The position numbers and the translations under genes were made by a program. Below are positions 12,702-23,400 of a DNA stretch of 64,000 bases, one piece after another (position 1 is the stretch's first letter; each line of letters begins with the position of its first letter). Source of the DNA: Synchiropus splendidus (taxonomy: Eukaryota; Chordata; Actinopteri; Syngnathiformes; Callionymidae); contig NC_071345.1 of the NCBI RefSeq assembly GCF_027744825.2, forward strand, positions 16,586,001 through 16,650,000, given 5' to 3'. The notes below the pieces were generated by a model that worked only from the letters and a program-made list of their open reading frames with translations, had not been told where the DNA came from and did no database searches.

Positions 12702-14169
12702 GGCGGGTATGGAAGCCATTAAAGTTTGAACTCCACATGATACTTTCCAGTCATCGCTGTTAGATTATAAGATAATAAACGATCAGATTCTGGATCATGT
12801 TTTCAGGGAACCGACAACAGCAATACTCTTTTTTTTTAAATTATTCGATATGATTTATAGCTACAACTCCACAAATGGGGGACACATTTTTGCAACTGCA
12901 GACAGACAGAAGAGTTCACAAACTCACCTGCAGAGCAAATTCAAACCACATTTCATGAAACCTCTTTAGGCTCGCAGCTAGAGGGCCACCGAAACTCACG
13001 GAAGCCCCTTCCCCCTGCTCCAGATCCCACGAGGCAGTGGTCTATCATATCTGCTCCAGAACTCATCTCTCCTCAGGCCAATAGGAACATTGCGCTTTCA
13101 TCATCTCGTATTTACAACCGATGTAATCACTTAAGCTGATTACCGGGGTTCGCAAAGGAAACAGAAGAAAGAACAAATTCATATATCTCACAGCCATGTA
13201 CAGATAATTTTGTTTTGGAAACCACAATGGGCTTTAAATCAGACTTTTTCTGCTTACATGCAGCTGTCAGCATCGGGACGGAGTTAAAGACAAGTTGCTT
13301 TTATCGAGAGAAAAGAAAAAAAAAAAAAAACGTCACCCCCCATTCAGCGTTTCTTTCCGTTCTGGCATCATTTTATTATCACTACAGCAAAACCATAATT
13401 TCACCAATGTTTAGTTTTCCATTATGAGATACAATCTTTTTTTTTTGTGTCTGCCAGCTTGACATCAGTGTTGGACTCTGAAATGAAAGCAAATCAAACA
13501 AACAAACAAAAAAGAGTAGAGAGCAAATCAAAATGTTTTGTGTTTGGGAATCAGAAGCAGAGCCTGCGGTGGGGAGGGAGTTTACCGCTGTCAAGTACGA
13601 CCTTGGAGGAATTTTTCTGTGTGTATGTATAAAGATCACAACATACATCTTCCATGTGTTGTCGCTTTTTTTCAGCCAATATGAGACTGCACCGCCAACA
13701 AAAAATAAGTTAATGTGATGATTCAAACTCTCTTGGCCCTATACCCCATACAGCAGGCTATTTTTTTTTCTTTAACCCCATACACTCACTCTTATGATAA
13801 ATCCATAGCTATCTGCACAATTGCTCCTGATATATCATGAGATAAAAAGGTAGGTGTTAAATCTGTTAGCAGGCTTGTCAAAATTTCCAAACATAGATAA
13901 GAGTGGGACGCACCAGTTATGTCCTATGTTCGCTCACTGCCTGCTAAGTTTGCCACAGTCGTCACAGTATGCTATGCAGAACATCATAAGTCGTGGTGAT
14001 GTTGGATTCTCACTGAAACACATGTTGTCAGTGCTGGGATGGTAGGTCTCTTCAATGAGGGCCACACACATTGGGGTTTGATAACTTCACTGCTTTCTGG
14101 TGCAATATTTATGACTTAATATAATTAAACTTGATATGTATTTCAATAAACTAAAACTAGGAAAAGTAC

Positions 14170-14736
14170 AGAAATTTCCAGACTATAGAGCGCATTGGAA
14201 TATTATCCCCACACACCAAATTTATGAAGGAAACTAGATGTTCATGTATGTTCATACATAACCGGTCTATGAGCTTTCCGGTTGCATTGGTGCTGTCCAC
14301 ACAGTAGGTCAGTGGTGCCTAAAAATGCATGAGGATCACAAAAAAACTTGGTCCAGCCTGGAGACTGACTCATGAAACAAACTCAGCAATGTTTTGAACT
14401 TGAATCATGAACCCCTTATTGACATTAAAGTGTCCAAAATGTGCTGTTTTCACCCGTGCGTCCGAACTTTGGACACCACAGCCGGTCTCAGCTGCTGCTT
14501 CTCATCTCCACTCCTCCAGGAGATCGGCTCTGTTGGCGGAGCTGTGGACACCCGGACGCAACAGCGCATTTTAAGCGGATTTAGGTAAATAAAATGCCTC
14601 TGATTTCATCAGTTTGATGTGACGAGGCTCAATATTTCAGCAGCATGATGCTCTTCAGCCTGTAAAAATCCATATCTTAGCTGAATCACTGTAGAAGCTG
14701 CAGGAGAAAAGTAGTGTCTTATATTCCGGAAATTTC
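14170..14736. mobile_element. Non-autonomous DNA transposon with terminal inverted repeats
   Basis: The left end AGAAATTTCCAGACTATAGA and the right end, read in reverse complement (AGAAATTTCCGGAATATAAG), form terminal inverted repeats about 567 bp apart. The sequence just inside both ends (GCGCATTGGAATATTATCCC on the left, a GTAGTGTCTTATATTCC run on the right) matches the recurring TTTCCGGACTATAAGCCGC type element that I recognise from many fish genomes. No transposase is encoded. The open frame over 14394-14588 inside it shows no domain. Divergence between the ends suggests an old copy. Confidence 0.7.
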
Positions 14737-16658
14737 TGGATGACCAAAAAAAAAAAACCCAATGGCAATCTATTACTTTCTTTATCTTTCTTCACCCATC
14801 TGTAAACATAGTCCATGACACAGAAATATCCATGATTTCAACAAGCTAAAATAATTGGGTAGAACCACGTATGCAGAGATTTTCACAGGTTCCAACATTT
14901 ACTTCACATAATTAGCGACCTTTTCCAGCGTTGAAAATATCATTAATAATGAAATTGAAATGGTGGCAGTAGTGTCCCAGAACTTGCAAAGAAAACCCAG
15001 TAGAAACCTACAGTCTACAGATTCTGGTCGGATCCATGGGATGGAAACAATTGCTGAAAATTATATTATCATCCGAGTTATTTTGCAGGTGAACACAAAA
15101 CCATGGTGGAGGTACAATATTGTGCGTCTCCAATGTCAGTAATAAAGTTAAATTCTAAGATCATCATGCAATGCCCCAACGTCACAATGTAGATGTATTG
15201 AGTGTCAAACTTCATATCACCCCAGCATCACCGACTTGTGCAATACAGCAACTGTCATCTAAGGACAAGTGTTTTCTCCACCGACTGCTCTGCAAGACTC
15301 ACAGGCCTAATCTTACCTCCAAGGCTTGTGGTTGGAGAGAGAAAAAAAAAAAAAACGGGGAATCGATGGCTGACCTCGAGAAGGCATTAAGACATACGGT
15401 AAATGGCATCCTATACTGCTGAAAACTCCCCCCTGCTCTCCTGTTACACCGTCGCTGTGCTCCGCGCAGGCAGTCAATTAATAACCTTCTTCAGGCGAAG
15501 ACATGGGAGACACAAGATGAGAGCAAATTTTGATTGTGGACGAACTAGCAGAGGGAGGTAACGGCAGAATTTTGACTTGCTTGTTGTTTCCATGACCAGG
15601 CGAGAGCGGCAGGCCGGTATTTTTGCAAGAGAAGGGGAGAATTACTGGCGCCAGTGAGATTTGATTTCAGTGGCAGAAATTGGATTAGCAGCCATTAAGG
15701 GCCGCCTCACACATACATTTATAATGCTGTGAAGGGGAAGGGATCTGTAGCCAACCTCACTGTACTCACAGACCGACAGCTCCTCCGCCTGGGAAAAGGC
15801 TACACGTATTGACAGTGTCCTAAACGGCTGCTATATTTAGTCTCCAATTGATTTATCGGTGCAAGAATGTTATCTGACCTCATTTCGGTGAATTATCGGA
15901 AGGAGTCATTGATTCGGTGAATTTACACCTTGATCACAAGCAGGGAAAAGTCAGCAGTATTTGTAATGAAATGCAGTGGGAAAGTCTGCCACCAGACATA
16001 GACAGATGTAGGGAAAATAGAAATCAGCCTTTTGACAGAGAGGACCATCATTTACCAGAAGCTCATCTTGCCAACCAACTGACAAGAGGCTCTCTGCACA
16101 GCGTCACTTAGCTCTAACAAGGTTAGTCTGGATCACACTCTTTCATTCACTCTTTCATTCTGTCCCCCACGCTCTGCTTAGCATCACCGCACCAATGGGT
16201 GAGAATGATTTAAAACATGTGCATTCCAATTTCAGAAAGCTAATGTTGGGATTAGGAAGGTCATTATTTTCTCATCTGTGACCCGAGCGGAGTATCCGCG
16301 ATTAAGAAGCAGGTTTGCTCACCGCTCCGCTCTTTGATGCTGCGTTTCACTGACAATGAGTTAAAGCGAAAACCCGACTCAGAGATTAACGTCCCTGAGC
16401 GGAAAAGTACCGACAAAACATGCATGACTGACACGGTAATTAATACGCACGATGGTCAGCGCAGACAGCCTGTTTTTCCGCCCTCTGCAGAAGGTCGATC
16501 ACACCAGCGAGAGGCCACCGCAACTGGTCCACGCAGGGAGGAGAACAGATGATGACCGTGCTCAGTTGAGTTTCCCATCGGCCGACTAAGGAATTTGAAG
16601 CGATGCTTGACTGCTCTTTAAAATATTTTAACTGTTCCCTTGTGTTGGTTTGGTTGCC
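14737..16658. other. Intron block without recognised repeats
   Basis: No coding region is supported. The part from 15600 to 15930 is unique-looking. It contains a perfect MEF2-type CTATATTTAG at 15831-15840, GGATTA at 15682-15687 and a GATA-type TTATCT at 15870-15875. A 12-bp tandem duplication (ACTCTTTCATTC twice) lies near 16138-16161. Confidence 0.5.
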
Positions 16659-16725
16659 ACCTCCAGCTTTCAACACCCTAAGGTAGCTTATCACGTCGAA
16701 ATATTCCTTTGCAGTACGGCCAACT
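16659..16725 (+). repeat. Inverted repeat arm A (partner 18027-18101)
   Basis: CCTCCAGCTTTCAACACCCT and the following 47 bases match the reverse complement of 18027-18101 with two substitutions and one 8-base insertion (ATGTTAAG) in the partner. Such identity over about 67 bp at 1.3 kb spacing is far above chance. No transposase or matching outer ends were found. Confidence 0.85.
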
Positions 16726-17766
16726 TTCAAGAACCATTTCTTTCTCAACCATCCTTCACTGTGGCTGTTTTTTCTTATGCCAGGTGTTTTAGGAAAGAAG
16801 TCCAACAGTGGGCAGAAAGCATTTCTCTAATTTCCATTTTAGACTTTTAATATCACTTGTTTAAACTGAAGGCGAAACAAAAGGGAGTTTGTGACTTTAT
16901 TTGGTGCAAAATACGGTTCACTCCGCTCGGCAGCGAGAACAGTCTGTTCTGCACCGTTGGCTGGTTCACAATGAACCTCTGCACTCTTGAATTTAATCAA
17001 GTAGATTGTGAATTTCAAGGTTTTCATCTGCTATTGCACAGCTCAAAGGCCATCCAAAGGAAATGGTGAGCAAAGTTCCTTGTTCACCGGAATGTGGTCG
17101 TGTCCACAGAACAAACACACACAGTTAAATATGTTGGGATTTTAGGTCTAAAATAGAGGGGAGCAAATGCTACCTTCCTTTGATTCATTGCTAGCAAAAA
17201 AAAAGTACATTTAGGCCACACAAGTAGCCAGACTCATTACCATTCAGTTAGGTTTTGTAGAACTCAACTAAATACCAGATAGGAACAATGGATATCAAAA
17301 CAATTTCATCAATCCTGGGTGTATTTATTTGAAGAAAATATTATTTATACAACTATTGAAACCGACTCTCTCAGGACCGAACCAGGCCTTCATGAGTAAA
17401 ACAATGAAACTCAGGGTTTCCATCTTCTAGGCCACCCATCTTGACTACCTTCTCTCAGTCGAAATTGTCATTTAACAACAAAGCCATCAACTGAGAATGT
17501 ATCCGACACAAACTCTTCCGCACTTGATCTATTAGCTGACGTGAAAGTACAATTATTTTGGAGCACTCACTGTCTCACATACGCACAATTTAACCCCAAA
17601 CAAAAACTGTCATAGCACAGTCTGTTATGTCACTCAAGGTCCCAGTCATCACCTCCAGAAACCTTAAATTTGAACTATTCCAATATGTCGGCTGACTTAC
17701 ACCTACACTTTTTTTACACGTTTTTTTGATGTGGCTTTGCATACATTACGTTTTCCCATCAATCAT

Positions 17767-17815
17767 GCTCTTTCCTTTTGTTCCTTATTTCTATCGCCAC
17801 ACATTATAAACACAC
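17767..17815 (+). repeat. Inverted repeat arm B (partner 18108-18154)
   Basis: CTTTCCTTTTGTTCCTTATT and the following bases match the reverse complement of 18108-18154 with few changes over about 48 bp; the loop is about 290 bp. The partner is directly adjacent to the partner of arm A, so 18027-18154 is a composite unit whose two halves each have an inverted copy elsewhere. Confidence 0.8.
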
Positions 17816-18026
17816 ACTATACGATTCGGGCCCTGGGTACATTCAACTGTTCTTTCCTGCTCAAGAATGCAGGTACTACAGAAACCATGCCAAATAGCAT
17901 ATATCTCCTTATCATTGGGCTTGGATTAGTCTGTTCAAATGTATGATGTGTAACCATTCTTAGAAAAAGTTTGATCCGCAAACATCCACATCAATTTTCT
18001 CCTCCTGCTGCACAATGAATGCAACA

Positions 18027-18154
18027 AGTTGGCCGTACTTAACATCTGCAAAGGAATATTTCAACGTAATAAGCTACCTTAGGGTGTTGAAAGCTGGAGG
18101 GGGCGATGTGTGTTTGCAATGTGTGGAGATAGAAATAAGGAACAAAAGGAAAGC
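18027..18154 (-). repeat. Composite unit carrying the partners of both inverted arms
   Basis: The first half (18027-18101) is inverted at 16659-16725 and the second half (18108-18154) is inverted at 17767-17815. In a simple inverted copy of the whole unit the order on the plus strand would be arm B then arm A; the observed order is the opposite. One split inverted duplication therefore does not explain the pattern without a further rearrangement. Confidence 0.75.
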
Positions 18155-18879
18155 GCCTGTATCTGCAGACTGAAGGAAAGCTCAAAATTCTCTTGGATTA
18201 CAATGACATACTGACGTGCTAACCTGTTGTCAAACAGACTGGCTACAAAGTTTAAGCATTCATGGAAACTGTTGAGGCTGTAAAGTCCTCTTCAGTTGCT
18301 TTAAATCCAACTATTTTCCGAATAAATCAGTCACGTGTGAGACATTGAGTCAATATGTAACTTTGTTAGCCTGTTGACCGGTGGACGAGTCAGACGTCTA
18401 AACACAACACCCCGAATGTTTCGTGTAACTTACATTGATTTTCATCAAGGGGGTAATATTCACCTCCAAATGAGGTGCTATAACTTACAGTGAGATCGGA
18501 ATAAAAGCTACTGCAAGCAGATGTTTGACTCCTAGAAATATTTGCGCCGCGGGAAAGATTTTTGGCACAGTGGGATGGCTGTTGAGCTATAATTTCTAAA
18601 CGTCTGCTTTGGGCTATGAGACGTGGAGAAAAAGACGTTAAATCACATGACGTTATATGGATTCAGACTCGTGACATTTTGCCAGCTCTTATGGCTTCCC
18701 CACTTCCACACAGAGCTGCCAAAACATAAAGACTTAAAAGTTGAACGCACGTCGTCGCCCCCCTGCAACAGTCCCAGGAATCTCCAGCTTTTAAATAAAT
18801 GGCTGCTGATTCTGTGTTTAAGTGCCAGCGAATGAGGTATGACAGTTTTGAATTAGAGTGTATAACCGATCATTATCCG

Positions 18880-18898
18880 TTTTTTTTTTTTTTTTTTT
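18880..18898. repeat. T19 homopolymer
   Basis: Nineteen T in a row, without a recognisable retroposon body beside it. Confidence 0.9.
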
Positions 18899-20054
18899 CC
18901 CTGACTATGGATCTTCGCTCAGCTGCAGTGGTTAACACAACGGTGTCATGAGTTGAAGCGGCGACCAGGCATCGAGGTCGGGCGGCGAGGCCTGATGCGC
19001 CCGGAAACCGCCGGCCTCAGAGAGAAGTGTGCAGCCCGCTTCGCGGTCAGCTATCTGCAGACTGACTCATCGACACATCTGGGCTTAAGTATAAGGGCTC
19101 TCTCCCACCGCATTGGGCACTCGGGCAAATGAAGGATAATTTGCTTTAGTTGGCTTTAATGAATGGCTTAATGTTGTGTTTCATTTCTGATGAGTAAAAT
19201 ATAAAGCTCCACGTTATCAAAGGGAGGGCTACGCTGACGGCGTGGGCTTGTTTGTTTTTGGATTTGTTGTATACACAGCCAAGTGAGGCTCAATATAGCT
19301 GCAGCACATGCGGGAGTGCTTACACTGTGGCCACAGATCCAGGCTTCGGGAACAAGCTGCGATCTACAGTAGCAAATTGATCATTCGAGCTCGAAGGTTA
19401 CCACAAATGTGAGCCATGTTTGTTTACCGAAGAGAAACGGAGTGAACTACACTTTAAGTTTAATGCCTTCAATATCAATATGAAACCTGTATAATCTGCT
19501 CATGCTGCCATGTGTATCAGGAAATGTCTTCGGCTGTTATCGCGGCCGTCCATCATGCTTTTAGATAAGTGTACTGCCTTTGTCTGAAGATGGAAATTAT
19601 TGACACTTGATCCGGCACTTTTCATTTTTTTAATGCAGCCATCTTATATCGCACAGCGGCTTCTAGCTGCTCCTTTTTTTCAGCTCTGGTTTTAGTTCAT
19701 TATTAAACATCATCACAAAAAAATAACAAAAATAAATAAAGAAATCATTGTAAAACACTGCTATAAAAGGATTGTGGAACAATCGAGTGGCCACTCTGCC
19801 GCAGGTATCATACTTGTTTTACAGTGTACAACAATGTTAGTAATATGAATGTGAAGTCTATCTGTCATATCCCTGGAGTTCAACTTCTACTAAAGTTCAC
19901 TGAATAGCATTATGAGCCTTGCATAAAACAGAACAATAAAGATTTTGCTGGTTGTGAAATGGAGCAAATGGACTATCCATATACTGTAATTAGACTTTTT
20001 GTATTTGAAATATCAACACATTCTTAGGCAAAGGCATCAGAGAGCGACTTCTGC

Positions 20055-20095
20055 ATCCAATGTTGACGCTGAAGTCAACCTTCTGTGCTGCGTTT
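20055..20095 (+). repeat. Dispersed short repeat, copy 3 (partial)
   Basis: TTGACGCTGAAGTCAACCTT shares the core of copies 1 and 2. The flanks are diverged. Confidence 0.35.
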
Positions 20096-20280
20096 TGACA
20101 CATCGGTATTTCAGTGTAAAGTAAAATGCTTCGCCTCCCACATGATGTTTCAAAAAGGGGCTGGCGTTCGGACACGCGTTGGGTTGAGGATCATGAACTG
20201 TTATGACTACATCAATGTAGATGTTTCTTGGTATTGGTGATGGTAGATGAGGCATCATGAAACAGTATCGAAGGGCTGAT

Positions 20281-20413
20281 GAAACAGTGTCCTTATTTTC
20301 AGAAGCCACTAGATTGTGCTCATGGTTTTGAAATGATGTGAGCCGTCATTGAATTAGTTGTTCAAGTCCAAACAGTGCCATTTGGTGGCCTGCGAAAATC
20401 AGCAAACTGTTTC
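20281..20413. mobile_element. Short hairpin element (MITE-like)
   Basis: GAAACAGTGTCCTTATTTTC at the left and the reverse complement of the right end (GAAACAGTTTGCTGATTTTC) form 29-bp inverted repeats matching at 23 positions, with a loop of about 75 bp. A related start (AAACAGTGTCCGAATTTTCAG followed by CACTAGA) occurs at 59895. No coding capacity. Confidence 0.55.
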
Positions 20414-23400
20414 AACAACCCATTACTACTTGGTATATAAAGCATGTGGGTATGTGCTTTAGTAGGCACTGATGCTGAAAAGCATGGTCATTTGAGGTTT
20501 TGGATATACATCAGTACATACTGTCTATATCAAAATATATATACAGCACGTGACACAGACAAATTTTCAGGGTGAGGACAGTTCCATCCCATGGCTTCAC
20601 CAAAAACAAAAACTTTTGAAAGCCCAAGCCTACAACCCTATTGAAAGTCAATGGAAGACTGACATTACTTTGGGACGCAGCGGTCAGCTTGGAAATACTT
20701 GTTATTCGACACATGCATATGTTGGAAAGCAGCTTGAACTTCCTGAACTCGCTTTAGCAACGCGCACAGTAAACACTGAGAACATTTGAGCTAGTGCTCT
20801 ACAGTGTATCTAATCTTTCAAAAATATTTGTGGATTCAGGACACTCCTCAAAATCCACTCATCTGCTCATTGTCCCACCAAGAACGTATCACAAAAATGT
20901 CATTGAAAACCATTTTGAGATATTTTACTGTTAGACGGATACAAGCCGGCAATCACACTGACTGATTTTAAAGCATTTATGCGTGCAAAATATTTTTCTT
21001 CTTTCCACCTGGTCTGTGTCTCACTGGTCTCTGTGGGCCCATATAGAAAAGTCTGAGGATCTAGAAGGAAATTGTCTGGCAAGAGTCCGTCGGTGTATCT
21101 AATAACTGCAGTCCATTCATCCCCACTTCTTTCCAATGGGAATCTCAACAAGGAAATCCCTCAGATGTTTGGACATGCAGCACAACTGTACCAAAACAGG
21201 ACCGGACCCTAACAAGCTGGGAGCCAGACTAAGTCCGACAGGCTTAGACACCAAAACAGAGACAGGGGCCATCAGGATCACGCTGCAATCCCTGTGCAAT
21301 GGCCAGTGATGAGGGAATCAATGCGTGTCGGAGAGTTTTGTTTTCTTTGATTGTTCTGCTAACTCTCAAAGGGCACGCTGGTCCGTGTCATGTGATGATC
21401 CAGCACATGTTTTTTTTGTTTTTTTTTATGTATATAAATAGCTCACAGGTTCACAGAATTGAGCAGGAGGACGGGGAGGGGGATGTGTTTGATGTATCGA
21501 CAGAGCTGCGGGTGTTTGGGCAGAGGAGTGAGGCCAATTCAGGAAGACTCTGATCCTCACTAAGGCCTGCCTCGCATCAAACACTTGTCAAACACAGGGC
21601 AGACGGACAGCTGAGAGGCTCTGACAGATCTGATCAGAGATGAAGAGTCACCGCTGCTCAGCTCATCTATCCAAGCCCTGGTTGTCAATAATCCCTCAAC
21701 TCGCAAAAACACTAACATGGGGCTTTGAAGCATATGGCAGATATTTTCTGGATGTTCGGCTGTGATTGCAGTGTAATTTCAACAGTGGTTTGAGGGTCTC
21801 ACCTCAACACGGAGAAGTTTGCTTACTGCAGCGCAGACAAAGCACACAGAGCAAAAACGAATCAAAGACAAAGTTAAGCTGCCCCCTAATCCGAAAGAGC
21901 AGTCCCAAGGCCTGTTGGGATCACGGTGCTGAAACTTGCCACCCAGTGGGAGAGAGTATTTATGTTTGAAAAGATTGGATATGGTACCTGGAAAGGATTG
22001 TATTTCATGACAGTAACCACTCAATCATGTCAAGATTTTCCCTTGAGCACAGTTCCGCTGGAACGCCGCTATTTCAACCCAAAGCCCTTTAGAATTTAAA
22101 GAATTGGACCTAGAACGCGATAAGAGGAAACAAAGTACCTCAGTTTAGCAACTTGAAGTTACATAAAAAGCTTCACTATGCCTGAAGAAAAACGACAAAA
22201 ACTAGTATTTTTTAAAATGCTAAGTTACTTCAATAGCTCAAAACCAGACGATAAAGAATATATTGTTTAATTTTGGGGGTTTCTTAATCGCTATTTCAAC
22301 CCACGGCCCACTCGGTCTTATGTTGCGGTTTATATGACCTTTGAATCGCACACTTTTGTCCGTCACTCAGTGTGTTGAGGCGGAGCTATAACTCTTCCTC
22401 ATGCAAATGACTTTTCAAATGCTGAAAATGTAATGAATTGTGAATATAAAATAAACGCAGTATTGATCAGAGCAACTTGGTGCAAGTGGTGGGGTACCCC
22501 CTCTGAACACCCACCCACACATAGACACACCATTTAGAGTAATAAATAAACACGTGTTTTCAGGCTTTCAGGTGTTCCACGATAAGAGATCAGAGAAACT
22601 CTATACATGTGCCACCCCACATTAAAGAGTTGTATGACTGAATTTTTAGTCATTTATTCATAACAGTCACCCAAAAAATGATCCTCTCATTTAACTTAAC
22701 AAACATATTGATCAACAAAATCACTTTGGGGTCAAACAATTTAATAACACATCTGGCAAATTCAATTTGTTTGCAGTTTGTCTTTGCAGGAAGCCCTCGA
22801 CTTCTTTGTCCATATCTTGGTTTTCTTGTGTGATGTCTGGCATAACGTGAAAGCTGATCCCTGGTGGAGGTAATTATCGCTCAACTGAACAGTTTCCTTC
22901 ACCTTTATGGAACAATTTTTAAGAGTCCTCACCTTTTTTTTTATTTTATGGTTTGCAACTTTATGTCTCTTGCCCTGCTCTCATGATGTTCTTTCCAGAC
23001 AGAAATGGCCACAGTTTTGCCCCGTGAAAAACCACAGAAAAACCATTTGCACACTTTCAGCTCCGCCATGCCAGATGAGCACAAAATCGAGAAATTTTAG
23101 GACGATGTGACAAAATACTTTACCGGTTCACAGTCTGGGACTGGTAGACTAATCGCTGAAATCATGTGCAAGGACTTTATACAGTGAGCTCCCTTGAAAA
23201 TGCCCCACCTGTAAAAGTGTGGGTTACGAATATCAAAAATGGGCAATACATGTTGATGCCAAATACTTATAAGATTGAATATTTGGTGTAGAAAACCATC
23301 AAAAACAGTAAAGTTAAGGCACCTGGAGATGAAAGAAAGAAATCCAAAGTCCAAATATGGATTTAGCGGCGTGGATGAGCACCATTAGCAGCAATAGAAG

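Larger units (their letters stand above)
6685..14169. other. Intron block: mostly unique sequence with weak repeat remnants
   Basis: No coding region is supported. It holds a possible hAT-type terminus at 8070-8105, a diverged repeat at 10685-10775, a dispersed short repeat copy at 11122-11175 and an A19 run at 12683-12701. The stretch 9640-10125 is unique-looking, of mixed composition, and carries clustered factor-like motifs. A CTCF-like motif lies at 8865-8878. Confidence 0.6.
18155..20280. other. Intron block with a T19 run and a possible regulatory stretch
   Basis: No coding region is supported. T19 at 18880-18898 is followed by a GC-rich part (18915-19060) and then unique sequence to about 19260 with an AP-1-type TGACTCA at 19073-19079 and a TCF/LEF-type ATCAAAGG at 19216-19223. 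A short copy of the dispersed GAAGTCAACCTT repeat lies at 20055-20095. Confidence 0.5.
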
